Shown piece by piece: positions 17,066 through 27,009 of a stretch of DNA of 64,000 nt; the first letter of the stretch is position 1; each line of letters begins with the position of its first letter. Origin of the DNA: Streptomyces sp. NRRL F-5126 (GTDB lineage Bacteria > Actinomycetota > Actinomycetes > Streptomycetales > Streptomycetaceae). The position numbers were made by a program, and so were the translations under genes. The stretch covers positions 310,001 to 374,000 of the forward strand of contig NZ_JOFZ01000010.1 of the NCBI RefSeq assembly GCF_000721265.1, written 5' to 3'. The notes under the pieces are model-generated. The model did not search any database. It worked only from the letters and a program-made list of their open reading frames with translations, and was not told the origin of the DNA.

Positions 17066-18103
17066 ATGAGCCCAGTCGCCCCGCCAGGACTCGACCTCGA
17101 CGGGCTGCGGGCCCGGCTGGACCGCGAGCTGCCCGGCCTGGTGCGCGGGCCGCTCGAAGCGCGCGTGATCGAGGGCGGCCGCTCCAACCTCACGTACGTC
17201 GTACGCGACACCACCGCCCCTGACGGGCACGGGCAGTGGGTCGTGCGCAGGCCGCCGCTCGGCCACGTACTCGCCACCGCGCACGACATGCGGCGCGAGT
17301 ACCGCGTGATCACCGCGCTGCACCCGACGCCCGTACCGGTGCCCGGGACGCTGCTGCTGTGCGAGGACGAGGCGGTGACGGGCGCCCCCTTCTACGTCAT
17401 GGAGTACGTGGCGGGCACCCCGTACCGCACGGCTGAGCAGCTCGCGCCGCTCGGGCCCGCCCGCACCAGGGCGGCGGTGCTCGGCCTCGTGGACACCCTC
17501 GTCGACCTGCACGCGGTGGACGCCGAGGCCGTCGGGCTCGGCGACTTCGGCAGGCCCGAGGGGTTCCTCGACCGGCAGCTGCGCCGCTTCGGCAAGCAGC
17601 TCGACGCGTCACGCAGCCGCGACCTGCCCGGCATCGACGAGCTGCACGCCGCGCTCGGGCGTGCGCTGCCCGCCTCCCCCGCGCCGGCCGTGGTGCACGG
17701 CGACTACCGCCTCGACAACGTCCTGCTGGACACGGACGACCGGATCACCGCCGTCCTCGACTGGGAGATGTCGACGCTCGGCGACCCGCTCACCGACCTC
17801 GGGCTGCTCGTCATGTACAGCGTCCGCCTCGACCTGCCCGACTCGCCCGTCTCCACCGCCGCCGGCGCGCCAGGACATCCGTCGCCGGCGGAGCTCGTCG
17901 AACGGTACGCGCTGCGCTCGGGGCGCGACACCTCGGCGATCGCCTGGTACACGGCGTTCGCGTGGTTCAAGCTCGCCGTGATCCTGGAGGGCATCCACTA
18001 CCGGTACACGCTCGGCTCCACCGTCGGCCGGGGCTTCGACCGGATCGGCGACCTGGTGCCCCTGTTCATCCAGCACGGCCTGACGACCCTCAAGGAAGGC
18101 TGA
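17066..18103 (+). CDS. Aminoglycoside-phosphotransferase-fold acyl kinase (ACAD10/11 N-domain / LvaA-like)
   Basis: 345 residues from the ATG at 17066, with GGAG seven bases upstream. Kinase motifs are VVHGDYRLDNVLLD (Brenner motif, catalytic Asp near residue 213) and VLDWEMSTLGDPLTDLG (metal-binding Asp near residue 231). The N-lobe begins EGGRSNLTYVV and WVVRRPPLGHVLATAHDM, as in the kinase domain of ACAD10/11 and bacterial relatives. Family knowledge: these kinases phosphorylate the 4-hydroxyl of 4-hydroxyacyl-CoA, and the partner ACAD then eliminates phosphate. The ACAD gene begins 9 bases after this stop, in the same order as the two domains of ACAD11. The substrate is inferred. Confidence 0.85.
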   Translation: MSPVAPPGLDLDGLRARLDRELPGLVRGPLEARVIEGGRSNLTYVVRDTTAPDGHGQWVVRRPPLGHVLATAHDMRREYRVITALHPTPVPVPGTLLLCEDEAVTGAPFYVMEYVAGTPYRTAEQLAPLGPARTRAAVLGLVDTLVDLHAVDAEAVGLGDFGRPEGFLDRQLRRFGKQLDASRSRDLPGIDELHAALGRALPASPAPAVVHGDYRLDNVLLDTDDRITAVLDWEMSTLGDPLTDLGLLVMYSVRLDLPDSPVSTAAGAPGHPSPAELVERYALRSGRDTSAIAWYTAFAWFKLAVILEGIHYRYTLGSTVGRGFDRIGDLVPLFIQHGLTTLKEG

Positions 18104-18112
18104 AGAACCGCC

Positions 18113-19327
<1,215 letters not shown>

Positions 19328-19658
19328 CGCGCCGGGCAGCGCGGCGCCCCCGGCCCCTCACGGCCGCCCTCGCGGCCGACCCGTCACGGTCGACGCGGCG
19401 CATGCGGTCGGGAAGGGGACCGCGGGCAGCGGGGTGCGGCCGGGGCACGGAAGCGGCCCCGATCGAAGGACGCCCGGCCCGGGCCGCCCGTACGCGGCGC
19501 GGCGCCGGACCCCGACCCGGCAGCCGTACGCGACCCGGCGCCCGACCCCGGCGCGGCGCCCGAACGCGGCCCGGCGCTCGACCCCGGCGCTCGACCCCGG
19601 CGCGGCGCCCGAACGCAGCGTGCCCGGGCCGGGCCGGCGTGCAGGCGGCGCGCCGGGC
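19328..19658. other. GC-rich convergent spacer with short direct repeats
   Basis: 331 bases between the convergent ACAD and TetR genes, with no convincing gene. A 24-base element beginning GACCCCGGCGCGGCGCC occurs at 19544-19567 and again at 19593-19616, with CGGCGCTCGACCCC copies between them, so the spacing is 49 bases. The sequence is almost pure G and C and may act as a folded terminator. Confidence 0.5.
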
Positions 19659-20255
19659 TCAGGGACGCAGCGCCCGCAGCAGCAGGTCGGCCAGGTGGTC
19701 CGCGACCTCGCGCGGGGTGAGCGGGCCCTCGGGGCGGTACCACGTGGAGAGGTGGTGCACCGAGCCGAAGTGGTAGTCCACGACGAGGTCGGACGGCGTC
19801 GCCGTGGAGAAGACGCCGGTGCGCTGGCCCTCCTCGACCAGGGCGCGGAAGCGCTCGTGGTAGCGCCGGCGCTCCACGCGCACCTGCTTGTTCTTCTCCG
19901 GGCTGAGGTGGTGCATGGAGCGGAAGAAGATCGACGCGTCGTCGAGGTTCTCTATGGTCGTCACCACGACGTCGGCCGCCGCGTCGCGCAGCCGCTTCTC
20001 CACGGGCTCGTCCGCGTCGGCGTAGGCGTCGAGGCGCTCCTGCTGGAGGCGCAGTACCCGCGCGTAGACCTCCTGGAGGAGGTCCTCCTTGGAGCCGAAG
20101 TAGTGGTAGAGGGCGCCCTTGGTGACCCCGGCGGCCTCGACGATCTCCTGCACCGACGTGCGGTCGTAGCCCTGCTCGGCGAAGAGCCGGGTGGCGGCGG
20201 CCAGCAGCCGCTGGGGGACGGGTGCGGCCCCGTCGCCCTCCGTCGCCTTGGCCAT
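19659..20255 (-). CDS. TetR-family regulator of the ACAD10/11-like module
   Basis: 198 residues from the ATG at 20255. The helix-turn-helix is RLLAAATRLFAEQGYDRTSVQEIVEAAGVTKGALYHYFGSKEDLLQEVY, with a ligand-binding domain after it. It is third in a transcript with the SDR and acyl-CoA ligase genes (43 bases after the ligase stop). It would therefore control its own unit through the operator at 22801-22818 and the opposing kinase/ACAD unit through 16991-17008. The inducer is probably an acyl-CoA intermediate, as in other lipid-catabolism TetR proteins; this is inference. Confidence 0.87.
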   Translation of the reverse strand: MAKATEGDGAAPVPQRLLAAATRLFAEQGYDRTSVQEIVEAAGVTKGALYHYFGSKEDLLQEVYARVLRLQQERLDAYADADEPVEKRLRDAAADVVVTTIENLDDASIFFRSMHHLSPEKNKQVRVERRRYHERFRALVEEGQRTGVFSTATPSDLVVDYHFGSVHHLSTWYRPEGPLTPREVADHLADLLLRALRP

Positions 20256-20298
20256 GTCCGCCACCGCCCTTTCCGCTCCTGCGGCGCGTGCCTCGCGC

Positions 20299-21960
20299 CT
20301 ATCCCCTGCCGCGTGAACGCAGCTCCCGCCTGAGGATCTTCCCACTGGTGGTCTTCGGCAGCTCCGGCAGGATCTCGACCACCCGCGGGTACTTGTACGC
20401 GGCGAGCCGCTCCTTGCAGTACCCGGCGATGGCGTCGCCGTCGGTGCTCTCGCCGGGCCGCAGGCTCACGTACGCCTTGACGGTCTCACCGCGGTACGGG
20501 TCGGGCACACCGACGACGGCCGCCTCCCGCACGGACGGGTGCGTGTACAGGACGTCCTCGACCTCGCGCGGCCACACCTTGAAGCCGGAAGCGTTGATCA
20601 TGTCCTTCTTGCGGTCGACGACGTACAGCCAGCCGTCCGGGTCCATGAACCCGATGTCGCCGGTGTGCAGCTCGCCGCCGGGGAAGGCCTCCTCGGTGGC
20701 CTCGGGCATGCGCCAGTAGCCGGAGACGACCTGCGGGCCGCGCACGGCGATCTCCCCCTGCTCGCCGAGGGGCACCTCCTCGCCCGCGTCGTCGAGGATC
20801 CGCACGACGGTGTCCGGTCCCGGCACGCCGACGGCGAGCGTGCCCGACGCCGGGTCGACGGGTGCCTCGACGCCGGGCGGCACGGACGCGCAGGGGGCGG
20901 TGCACTCGGTGAGCCCGTAGCCGTTGTGCACGTAGGGGCCGAAGCCGGCGCGGAACTTCTCCACGAGCGCGGGCGGCAGCGGGGCTCCGCCGGAGCTGAT
21001 CTGCTCGAAGGAGGAGAAGTGGTCGCGCGTTGCGTCGGGGTGCGCGGCGAGCGCCATGAACGCGGTCGATGGCCCGACCGTGTACACGGGCCGGTGTTCG
21101 AGGAACGCGTCGAGCACCGCGCCGGACTCGAAGCGGTAGGCGAGCGCGAGCGTGCCCGCGTTGGTGAAGCAGGCGGCGAGCTCGCAGACCATGCCGGTGA
21201 TGTGGAACAGCGGGGCGAGCGCGAAGTAGCACGAGCCCTCGGCGAGCCCCTGCCCGGTGGCCTGGCGCTCCGCGTTGAACATGATGTTGCCGTGGGAGTT
21301 CATGGCGCCCTTCGGGCGTCCGCTGGTGCCGGAGGTGTAGCTGATCAGCGCGGTGTCGCCGGCCGCGGGTTCGCGCCCTTCCGGCGCCGCGAGGCCCTGC
21401 CGGGCCACGGCGAGCAGGTCGTCGGCGTCGTCCGGCACGGGCAGGCGGGCGAAGTTCAGCACGCGCGCGTCGTCGCGCGTCTGCAGGTCGAGCTCGCAGG
21501 CGGTGAGCGCGAGGCGGACGGGTGAGTCGGCCGCCGCGGCACGCAGGTAGGCCTCCCAGGCGCGGTCGGAGCAGACGAGCGCGGCCACCTCGGCGTCCGC
21601 GAGCACGTGGCCGACCTCGGCGGACTTGTACATGGGGTTGAGCGGTACGACGATCGCGCCGGCCTTCCACGCGCCGAGCAGCGCGATGACGAAGTGCGGG
21701 CTGTTCTGCAGCATGATCGCGACGCGGTCGCCGCGCTCGACGCCATTCGCGGCGAGGTACCCGGCCACGGAGTCACTGAACTCGTCGGCCTCCCGGTAGG
21801 TGAGCCGCCCGTCGAAGTACGCGACGGCCGTGCGCCCGGGCGCGCCGGCGGCGGAGTGCCGGAAGGCGTGCACCAGGGAGGGCGCGGGGGAGATCGGGGC
21901 GCGCTGCGCCTCGCTCAGCAGGGCGAGCCAGGGTTTGGCCGCGTAAGGGGAGGTGGTCAC
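20299..21960 (-). CDS. Long/medium-chain acyl-CoA ligase
   Basis: 553 residues from the GTG at 21960, whose first bases overlap the SDR stop (GTGA). AMP-binding motifs: LISYTSGTSGRPKGAMNSHGN (P-loop), YGLTECTA, ELHTGDIGFMDPDGWLYVVDRKKDMI, and the catalytic lysine in LPKTTSGKILRREL at the C-terminus. It makes an acyl-CoA from a free acid. Its place with an SDR, and the shared operator with the kinase/ACAD pair, suggest it activates the acid that feeds the 4-hydroxyacyl-CoA route (LvaE-like role); the substrate is inferred. Confidence 0.88.
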   Translation of the reverse strand: MTTSPYAAKPWLALLSEAQRAPISPAPSLVHAFRHSAAGAPGRTAVAYFDGRLTYREADEFSDSVAGYLAANGVERGDRVAIMLQNSPHFVIALLGAWKAGAIVVPLNPMYKSAEVGHVLADAEVAALVCSDRAWEAYLRAAAADSPVRLALTACELDLQTRDDARVLNFARLPVPDDADDLLAVARQGLAAPEGREPAAGDTALISYTSGTSGRPKGAMNSHGNIMFNAERQATGQGLAEGSCYFALAPLFHITGMVCELAACFTNAGTLALAYRFESGAVLDAFLEHRPVYTVGPSTAFMALAAHPDATRDHFSSFEQISSGGAPLPPALVEKFRAGFGPYVHNGYGLTECTAPCASVPPGVEAPVDPASGTLAVGVPGPDTVVRILDDAGEEVPLGEQGEIAVRGPQVVSGYWRMPEATEEAFPGGELHTGDIGFMDPDGWLYVVDRKKDMINASGFKVWPREVEDVLYTHPSVREAAVVGVPDPYRGETVKAYVSLRPGESTDGDAIAGYCKERLAAYKYPRVVEILPELPKTTSGKILRRELRSRGRG

Positions 21961-22730
21961 CGGGCGGTTCCTTCCCGTGTCTCCAGCTTCTGCTGGTAGT
22001 GGTTCATCGTGTCGAGCCACCGGTCGGGGTCGGCCGCGCGCGCCTGCGCGAACCTGCCGGCCTCCGGGTGCGGCAGGACGAGGAAGCGGTCCTCGGCCAT
22101 GGCGGTGAACAGCGCCTCCGCGACGGCCTCGGGCTCGATGGCGTCGGGGGCGAGCATCAGCCGGCCCGCCTCGCCCGAGGCGGCCAGCATGTCGGTGCGC
22201 ACGCCCTGCGGGCAGATGGCGTGGACGCGCAGCCCGCGGTGGCGGTAGGTGAGCGAGAGCCACTCGGCGAAGGCGAGGGCGCCGTGCTTGGTGACGCTGT
22301 AGGGCGCCGCGCCGAGCATCGTCAGCAGCCCTGCGGCGGAGACCGTCGCGACGAACCGTCCCTCGCCGCGCTCCAGCCAGGCGGGCAGCAGCGCGCGGCA
22401 GGCGCGCACGTGCGCCATGACGTTGACATCCCAGGCCTGCTGCCAGGCCTCGTCGTCGGTCATGGGGTCGCCGCCGGTGCCGACGCCCGCGTTCGCGCAG
22501 TAGACGTCGACGCGCCCGCCGAGCGCGTCGCGCGCGTCCGCCACGGTCGCCGCGGCGTCGCCCGGCACCGCGACGCCGCCGATCTCGGCGGCGACGGCGG
22601 CCGCCTTGCCCGCGTCGAGGTCGTTGACCGCGACCCGCGCGCCCCTCGCGGCGAATCCCCTGGCGAGCGCGGCCCCGATGCCGCCGCCTCCCCCGGTCAC
22701 CACGACCCTCGCGCCCTCGACGGAATCCAT
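21957..22730 (-). CDS. SDR-family NAD(P)-dependent oxidoreductase
   Basis: 257 residues. Glycine-rich cofactor motif VVVTGGGGGIGAALARG at the N-terminus with Asp after beta-2 (AVNDLDAG), suggesting NAD preference. Then CANAGVG, the catalytic Ser in VATVSAAG, and YSVTK with Tyr and Lys. First gene of the unit SDR-ligase-TetR, overlapping the ligase by four bases. It may reduce or oxidise the 4-keto/4-hydroxy or 3-hydroxy group of the acyl intermediate (LvaD-like role); this rests on gene context only. The ATG at 22730 has AAGGGCAGG upstream. Confidence 0.86.
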   Translation of the reverse strand: MDSVEGARVVVTGGGGGIGAALARGFAARGARVAVNDLDAGKAAAVAAEIGGVAVPGDAAATVADARDALGGRVDVYCANAGVGTGGDPMTDDEAWQQAWDVNVMAHVRACRALLPAWLERGEGRFVATVSAAGLLTMLGAAPYSVTKHGALAFAEWLSLTYRHRGLRVHAICPQGVRTDMLAASGEAGRLMLAPDAIEPEAVAEALFTAMAEDRFLVLPHPEAGRFAQARAADPDRWLDTMNHYQQKLETREGTAR

Positions 22731-22800
22731 CGGCACCTGCCCTTCGGCTGCTGGTCGCTGCGGTCGGCTGCTCCCCGGCTGCACTGCCGGCACACGGCAG

Positions 22801-22818
22801 ACTAACCAGTCGGTATGT
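22801..22818. promoter_or_regulatory. TetR-type operator upstream of SDR-ligase-TetR
   Basis: The sequence ACTAACCAGTCGGTATGT (reverse strand ATACCGACTGGTTAGT) lies 71 bases before the SDR start. It matches the operator core at 16991-17008. It is less symmetrical than that site, which suggests weaker binding. Confidence 0.62.
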
Positions 22819-22937
22819 GGTCGGGGAAGGGCTCCCGCCGATCGGCACCGAACGCCTCGTTCCGTCCGCCACCACCGGGGACTACGGTGCGTGGGCACGA
22901 CACGACTGATCGCTGACGACGTACGGAGGTGGCGGCA

Positions 22938-24203
22938 ATGCATCTGACCCGACGAGGTCTGCTCGCGGCGGGGAGCGCGCTGGGGGCGGCCGGGGCGGTG
23001 GCGGCGACGGCGCCCACCGCGGCCGCGCACGGCAGGGGCCGCGCGGGGGCCGGGGGGCGCGTGCGCACCGGTTTCGACCGGCTGAGCGCGGACGGCTACC
23101 GGCTGCTGTCGGGCCAGAAGACCGGGATCGTCACCAACCCGACAGGCGTGACCCCGGACGTGCGGCACATCGTCGACGTGATGCACGCGGACGACCGCGT
23201 CGACCTCGTCGCCGTCTTCGGTCCTGAGCACGGCTTCCGCGGCACCTCGCAGGCGGGCGGCGGGGAGGGCACCTCGAAGGACCCGGCGACCGGACTGCCC
23301 GTCTACGACACGTACCAGGTCAGCGGTCAACCACTGGCCGACGTCTTCACCAAGTCGGGCGTGGACACGGTCGTCTTCGACATCCAGGACGCCGGCGCGC
23401 GCTTCTACACGTACATCTGGACGCTCTACGACTGCATGGAGGCGGCAGCGCTCGCCGGCAAGCGGTTCGTGGTGCTCGACCGGCCGAACCCCGTCACCGG
23501 ACGGCAGGCCACCGGCCCGGTGCTGCACGAGGAGTTCGCCTCCTTCGTGGGCCGCAAGCCCATCTCGCAGCAGCACGGCATGACGGTCGCGGAGCTGGCC
23601 GCCCTCTACAACGGCGAGTTCCTCGCCCGCCCCGCCGAGCTGTCCACGGTCACCATGACGGGCTGGCGGCGGTCGATGTACTTCGACGAGACCGGGCTGC
23701 CCTGGGTGCTGCCGAGCCCCAACATGCCCACGGCGGACACGGCGCTGGTCTACCCGGGCACCTGCATGTTCGAGGCGACCAACCTGTCCGAGGGGCGCGG
23801 CACCACGCGCCCCTTCGAGCTGCTCGGCGCCGAGGGACTCGACAGCGCGTGGGCGAAGGCGGCGTCCGCCGAGAAGCTGCCCGGCGTGTACTTCCGCGAG
23901 GCGTACTTCGCGCCGACGTTCTCCAAGTTCACCGGCAAGACCGTGGGCGGCCTGCAACTGCACGTCCACGACAGGGACGCGTTCGACTCGGTGCGCACCG
24001 GGATCGCCCTGCTGATCACCGCCAAGCGGGTGTACAAGGACTTCGCCTGGCGGGCGGACAACGACATCGCGACCCTCACCGGGTCCGACCTGGTCGGCAC
24101 GATGATCGACGCGGGCGCGTCCACGGACCAGGTGGTGGCCGCGTGGCAGAAGGAACTCGACGCGTTCCGCGCGGTGCGGCGCCGTTACCTCGTCTACCGC
24201 TGA
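22938..24203 (+). CDS. Secreted DUF1343 / NamZ-type exo-beta-N-acetylmuramidase
   Basis: 421 residues. The start is the ATG at 22938 because ACGGAGGT lies at the correct distance; an upstream GTG at 22929 lies inside that ribosome binding site. A Tat-type signal opens the protein (LTRRGLLAAGSALGAAGAVAA, ending AHGRG). The mature part carries DUF1343 signatures: GIVTNPTGVTP, AVFGPEHGFRG, DVVFDIQDAGARFYTYIWT-like, DRPNP, and WVLPSPNMPTADTALVYPGTCMFEATNLSEGRGTT. NamZ enzymes release N-acetylmuramate from the non-reducing end of peptidoglycan fragments, so a role in wall turnover is likely. Monocistronic. Confidence 0.88.
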   Translation: MHLTRRGLLAAGSALGAAGAVAATAPTAAAHGRGRAGAGGRVRTGFDRLSADGYRLLSGQKTGIVTNPTGVTPDVRHIVDVMHADDRVDLVAVFGPEHGFRGTSQAGGGEGTSKDPATGLPVYDTYQVSGQPLADVFTKSGVDTVVFDIQDAGARFYTYIWTLYDCMEAAALAGKRFVVLDRPNPVTGRQATGPVLHEEFASFVGRKPISQQHGMTVAELAALYNGEFLARPAELSTVTMTGWRRSMYFDETGLPWVLPSPNMPTADTALVYPGTCMFEATNLSEGRGTTRPFELLGAEGLDSAWAKAASAEKLPGVYFREAYFAPTFSKFTGKTVGGLQLHVHDRDAFDSVRTGIALLITAKRVYKDFAWRADNDIATLTGSDLVGTMIDAGASTDQVVAAWQKELDAFRAVRRRYLVYR

Positions 24204-24235
24204 TCCCCACACCGGGCATGACAACAGCCTCTCGG

Positions 24236-24267
24236 CCGCGCGCCGGATCGCACTACCCGGCGCGCGG
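24236..24267. terminator. Hairpin terminator after the NamZ-like gene
   Basis: CCGCGCGCCGG (24236-24246) pairs perfectly with CCGGCGCGCGG (24257-24267), an 11-bp stem with a 10-base loop, 33 bases after the stop codon. The rest of the gap to 24487 holds no gene. Confidence 0.7.
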
Positions 24268-24487
24268 CTCGACGGCGGGCGCGTACCACGTGAACGAAGG
24301 GGGGAGTTTTCGCACTCCAGTCGTCATACGGATGTAAAGCAGCAGCTCAAGCGGGTAATCACCGGGCAAAAACCAGCGCCGCCGCGTAATCCCCGGATCC
24401 GGTCTCTTTTTGATGGAGCCGAATGGGGCAGGCGTACGTCCATTCCACAACGCCGGTTTTCCGGAGATCCACTGACGGAGGTGGCAT

Positions 24488-25111
24488 GTGATGGCCGGAT
24501 TCAGAAGTCTCGCGAGACAAGTCCGCGACCCGCGCTGCGATCTGGCCTTGCGGCGGTATTCACTGCGCAAGTGCCTGGAACGATTCGCCCCCTACGGGCA
24601 CCGGGCGACGTGGGACCACCTGTGCGCGAGGCACGGCATAGAGCCCGAGGACCGCTCTCCCGAGCCCGCGAGGCTGATCGCGGCGCTGGACGAACTGGAG
24701 GCCGCCCGAGCGGTCTGGCTCGCCTACGAGGGCGACTTCGCCGAGCGGCGCAAGCGCGAGAAGCACGACGGGCTGCGCCGTCCGGGCAGCTTCGACGACT
24801 GGCACAGGCTGACCTGGGGCGGCAACGGCGTCGCACGCTGCGACGATCCCGGCCTCCACCCCTCGGGCTCGCTCGCCGAGGTGCTGCGCAGGCTGATCGC
24901 GGGCCTGGAGGCCGGACCCGGCGACGCGTGCCCCGTGTGCGGCGCGGTACGCGGCCTCGTCTGGCGCCCCGCCCCCGCGCACGAACAAGGCTCGGGACCC
25001 GTGTGCACCGGCTGCGGCATCGTCGTGCCGCGCCCGGTACTGACGTCCGAGGCACTGGACCGGGTGCGGGCCGGGCGCTCCTCCTCCGCCAGGACACTGA
25101 CCGCCGCCTGA
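24488..25111 (+). CDS. Conserved-looking protein with a C-terminal zinc-ribbon-like Cys pair
   Basis: 207 residues (GTG at 24488 or ATG at 24491; GGAGG lies 8-11 bases upstream). I do not recognise the family. The protein is rich in Arg, Glu and Ala, has no membrane span, and its middle is likely helical (ARLIAALDELEAARAVWLAYEGDFAERRKREKH). Two CxxC motifs, CPVCGAVRG near residue 159 and CTGCGIV near residue 183, suggest a zinc ribbon. The ribosome binding site and codon use look genuine. Neighbours (NamZ-like enzyme upstream, MaoC gene 270 bases downstream) give no functional clue. Confidence 0.65.
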   Translation: MMAGFRSLARQVRDPRCDLALRRYSLRKCLERFAPYGHRATWDHLCARHGIEPEDRSPEPARLIAALDELEAARAVWLAYEGDFAERRKREKHDGLRRPGSFDDWHRLTWGGNGVARCDDPGLHPSGSLAEVLRRLIAGLEAGPGDACPVCGAVRGLVWRPAPAHEQGSGPVCTGCGIVVPRPVLTSEALDRVRAGRSSSARTLTAA

Positions 25112-25179
25112 CGCACCGCGACACGCGCTTTCCCCTCGCACGGCCGCGGCCTCGCGCCGCCCCCCGCTTCCGCCGAAAA

Positions 25180-25215
25180 CCCCTCACCCCCCTCACCCCC
25201 CGACCCTCACCCCCC
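25180..25215. repeat. C-rich short tandem repeat
   Basis: Three imperfect copies of CCTCACCCCC in a row in the 270-base gap before the MaoC gene. The top strand is nearly free of G, so the tract is strongly strand-asymmetric. It may be a slippage tract or a G-rich structure on the other strand. Confidence 0.55.
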
Positions 25216-25321
25216 GTACGCCACGACCTCCGCGCCAGGGCCGCGCCTCAGCGGCCCGGCGCCCGGCGGCAGCCGCGGACCCGTTCGCCTCGTTGACAGG
25301 AGCGCTCCGGCGCGACCATCC

Positions 25322-25337
25322 TGAGCAAGCGCTTGGA
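25322..25337. promoter_or_regulatory. TetR operator before the MaoC gene
   Basis: TGAGCAAGCGCTTGGA includes the perfect palindrome CAAGCGCTTG. It lies 45 bases before the MaoC start and matches 15 of 16 bases of the site at 27715-27730 in front of a TetR gene, so both are probably bound by that TetR. Confidence 0.75.
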
Positions 25338-25381
25338 CACTGGGCGGGGCGCCGCTCAGCACGACGACAGGGAGCCGGGGA

Positions 25382-25846
25382 ATGACCGAGCCGAGGACCT
25401 TCACCTCCGTCGAGGAGCTGCGCGCCGGGATCGGCGAGCAGCTCGGGTACAGCGAGTGGGTGGAGGTGGACCAGAAGCGCATCGACCTGTTCGCCGAGGC
25501 CACGGGCGACCACCAGTGGATCCATGTGGACCCCGAGCGGGCGGCGGCCGGGCCGTTCGGCACGACGATCGCGCACGGCTACCTGACCCTGTCGCTGCTG
25601 CCGATGCTGCTGCCGCAGGTCCTGCGCGTGGAGAACGTGAGGATGGGCATCAACTACGGCACGAACAAGGTGCGCTTCCCCTCCCCCGTACCCGTCGGCT
25701 CGCGGCTGCGTGCCACGGGCGTGCTGGCGGATGTCGCCGAGGCGAGCGGCGGCGCGGTCCAGGTGACCGCGCGGGTCACGGTCGAACGCGAGGGCGGCGA
25801 GAAGCCGGCGTGCGTGGCGGAGTCCGTCTCCCGCTACTACTTCTGA
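25382..25846 (+). CDS. MaoC-like (R)-specific enoyl-CoA hydratase
   Basis: 154 residues, the size of single-hotdog MaoC hydratases. The active-site region FAEATGDHQWIHVDPERAAAGPFGTTIAHGYLTLSLL has the catalytic Asp and His of hydratase 2. It adds water to trans-2-enoyl-CoA to give (R)-3-hydroxyacyl-CoA. It stands alone behind a TetR operator identical in all but one base to the one before the TetR gene at 27010-27651, so it is probably part of that fatty-acid-responsive regulon. Confidence 0.9.
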   Translation: MTEPRTFTSVEELRAGIGEQLGYSEWVEVDQKRIDLFAEATGDHQWIHVDPERAAAGPFGTTIAHGYLTLSLLPMLLPQVLRVENVRMGINYGTNKVRFPSPVPVGSRLRATGVLADVAEASGGAVQVTARVTVEREGGEKPACVAESVSRYYF

Positions 25847-25865
25847 TCCCGGGTCGCCTTCCGCA

Positions 25866-26837
25866 TCACGTCGCGGGCACCGCGACGGCGACGGTCGAGC
25901 CGTCGCTGAGTACCGGCAGCGGCTCCAGGTGGAGGCCGTTCTCGTCGAGGCACGCGCCGGCGCCCCGCACGTCGTAGTGCGCGCCGCAGACGGGGCAGCC
26001 CAGTGCCGCGTCGCCCGGTGCGCCGCCGAGGTGCCTGGCCAGCACGGCGCCCCGCAGCGGCCGCTCGCACCGCGCGCACAGGTCGCGGAAGGCGAACAGA
26101 CCGGTGCCGACGCGGCAGCCGACCACCGGCACGCGCCCGACGGTGAGGTGCCGTGTCTCGCCGGGCCCGAGGCCGGCGAACTCGGCGACGGGCCGCCACG
26201 AGGAGCCGCCGCCCGCGGGCGTGCCCCTCGCGTACACCCGGGTGAACCGCTGGGAGCCGGCGGGCGCGGCGGGGCCGCCCTCACCGGCCGGGCTCGTGGC
26301 GGCCGGGCTCGCACCGGCCGCGTTCGGGGCTCCGGACGGCGCCGCGACGTCGATGGCGGTGACCTCGGGGGCAGCCGCCTGGACCACGCCGCGCACCGCG
26401 AGTTCCAGCGTGGCCGGCGCGGAGGGGCAGCCGTCGCAGCGGCCGAGCAGCCGCAGCCGGACCGCGCCTTCGCCGGTGACACCCAGCAGTTCGACACCGC
26501 CGCCGTGCGAGGCGAGGTAGGGGCGTACGGCGCCGAGCGCCTGCTCGACACGGGTCTGAACGCCGTACGGGTGCAGGCCGTGCGCCAGCAGCAGGCCGGC
26601 GACCGCGTCGTCGTCGGCCAGCGCGGTGAGGATCTCGTCGCTCAGGGCGCCGTGCTCGTGGAGCACGTACAGGAGCCGTTCGAGGCCGTCGCCGTAGAAG
26701 CCGGTGACGAGCCCGACCAGTTCCTCGCTGCGCGCGCGTGCCGCGGCCCCGTCCTCGGCGCTCGCGGCGATCAGCGCCTCGACGCGCTGCACGGTCTCGC
26801 GCCTGCGGGCCGCCCCGAGGGCGGCTTGTACGGGCAT
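25866..26837 (-). CDS. NifU C-terminal-like domain fused to a four-cysteine Rieske-like domain
   Basis: 323 residues from the ATG at 26837. Residues 1-90 are helical. A NifU C-terminal-like domain follows with CDGCPSAPATLELAVRG (CxxC cluster-binding pair, near residue 135). After an Ala/Pro/Gly linker comes a Rieske-like module: VGCRVGTGLFAFRDLCARCERPLRG ... ALGCPVCGAHYDVRGAG. In ordinary Rieske proteins these positions read C-x-H and C-x2-H; here the visible ligands are C-x2-C and C-x2-C, so both histidines are missing. Such fusions are, as I recall, linked to [NiFe]-hydrogenase loci in actinobacteria. No hydrogenase genes are here, so the partner is unknown. Confidence 0.78.
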   Translation of the reverse strand: MPVQAALGAARRRETVQRVEALIAASAEDGAAARARSEELVGLVTGFYGDGLERLLYVLHEHGALSDEILTALADDDAVAGLLLAHGLHPYGVQTRVEQALGAVRPYLASHGGGVELLGVTGEGAVRLRLLGRCDGCPSAPATLELAVRGVVQAAAPEVTAIDVAAPSGAPNAAGASPAATSPAGEGGPAAPAGSQRFTRVYARGTPAGGGSSWRPVAEFAGLGPGETRHLTVGRVPVVGCRVGTGLFAFRDLCARCERPLRGAVLARHLGGAPGDAALGCPVCGAHYDVRGAGACLDENGLHLEPLPVLSDGSTVAVAVPAT

Positions 26838-27009
26838 CGCGTTCGCCTCCCCGGGCCGGCGGCCCCGCTCCGGGGCATCACTCGGCCCGCTCGCGCACCG
26901 GGGCGTGGTGTCGTCCCCATTGCTACCACCCACCGTCCGCCGAAACGGTTCGGCAACGCGGGCGGCCGCGGTTTTCACGCGAGCCGCGCAGCCGCGGGCC
27001 CCGGCGGCG

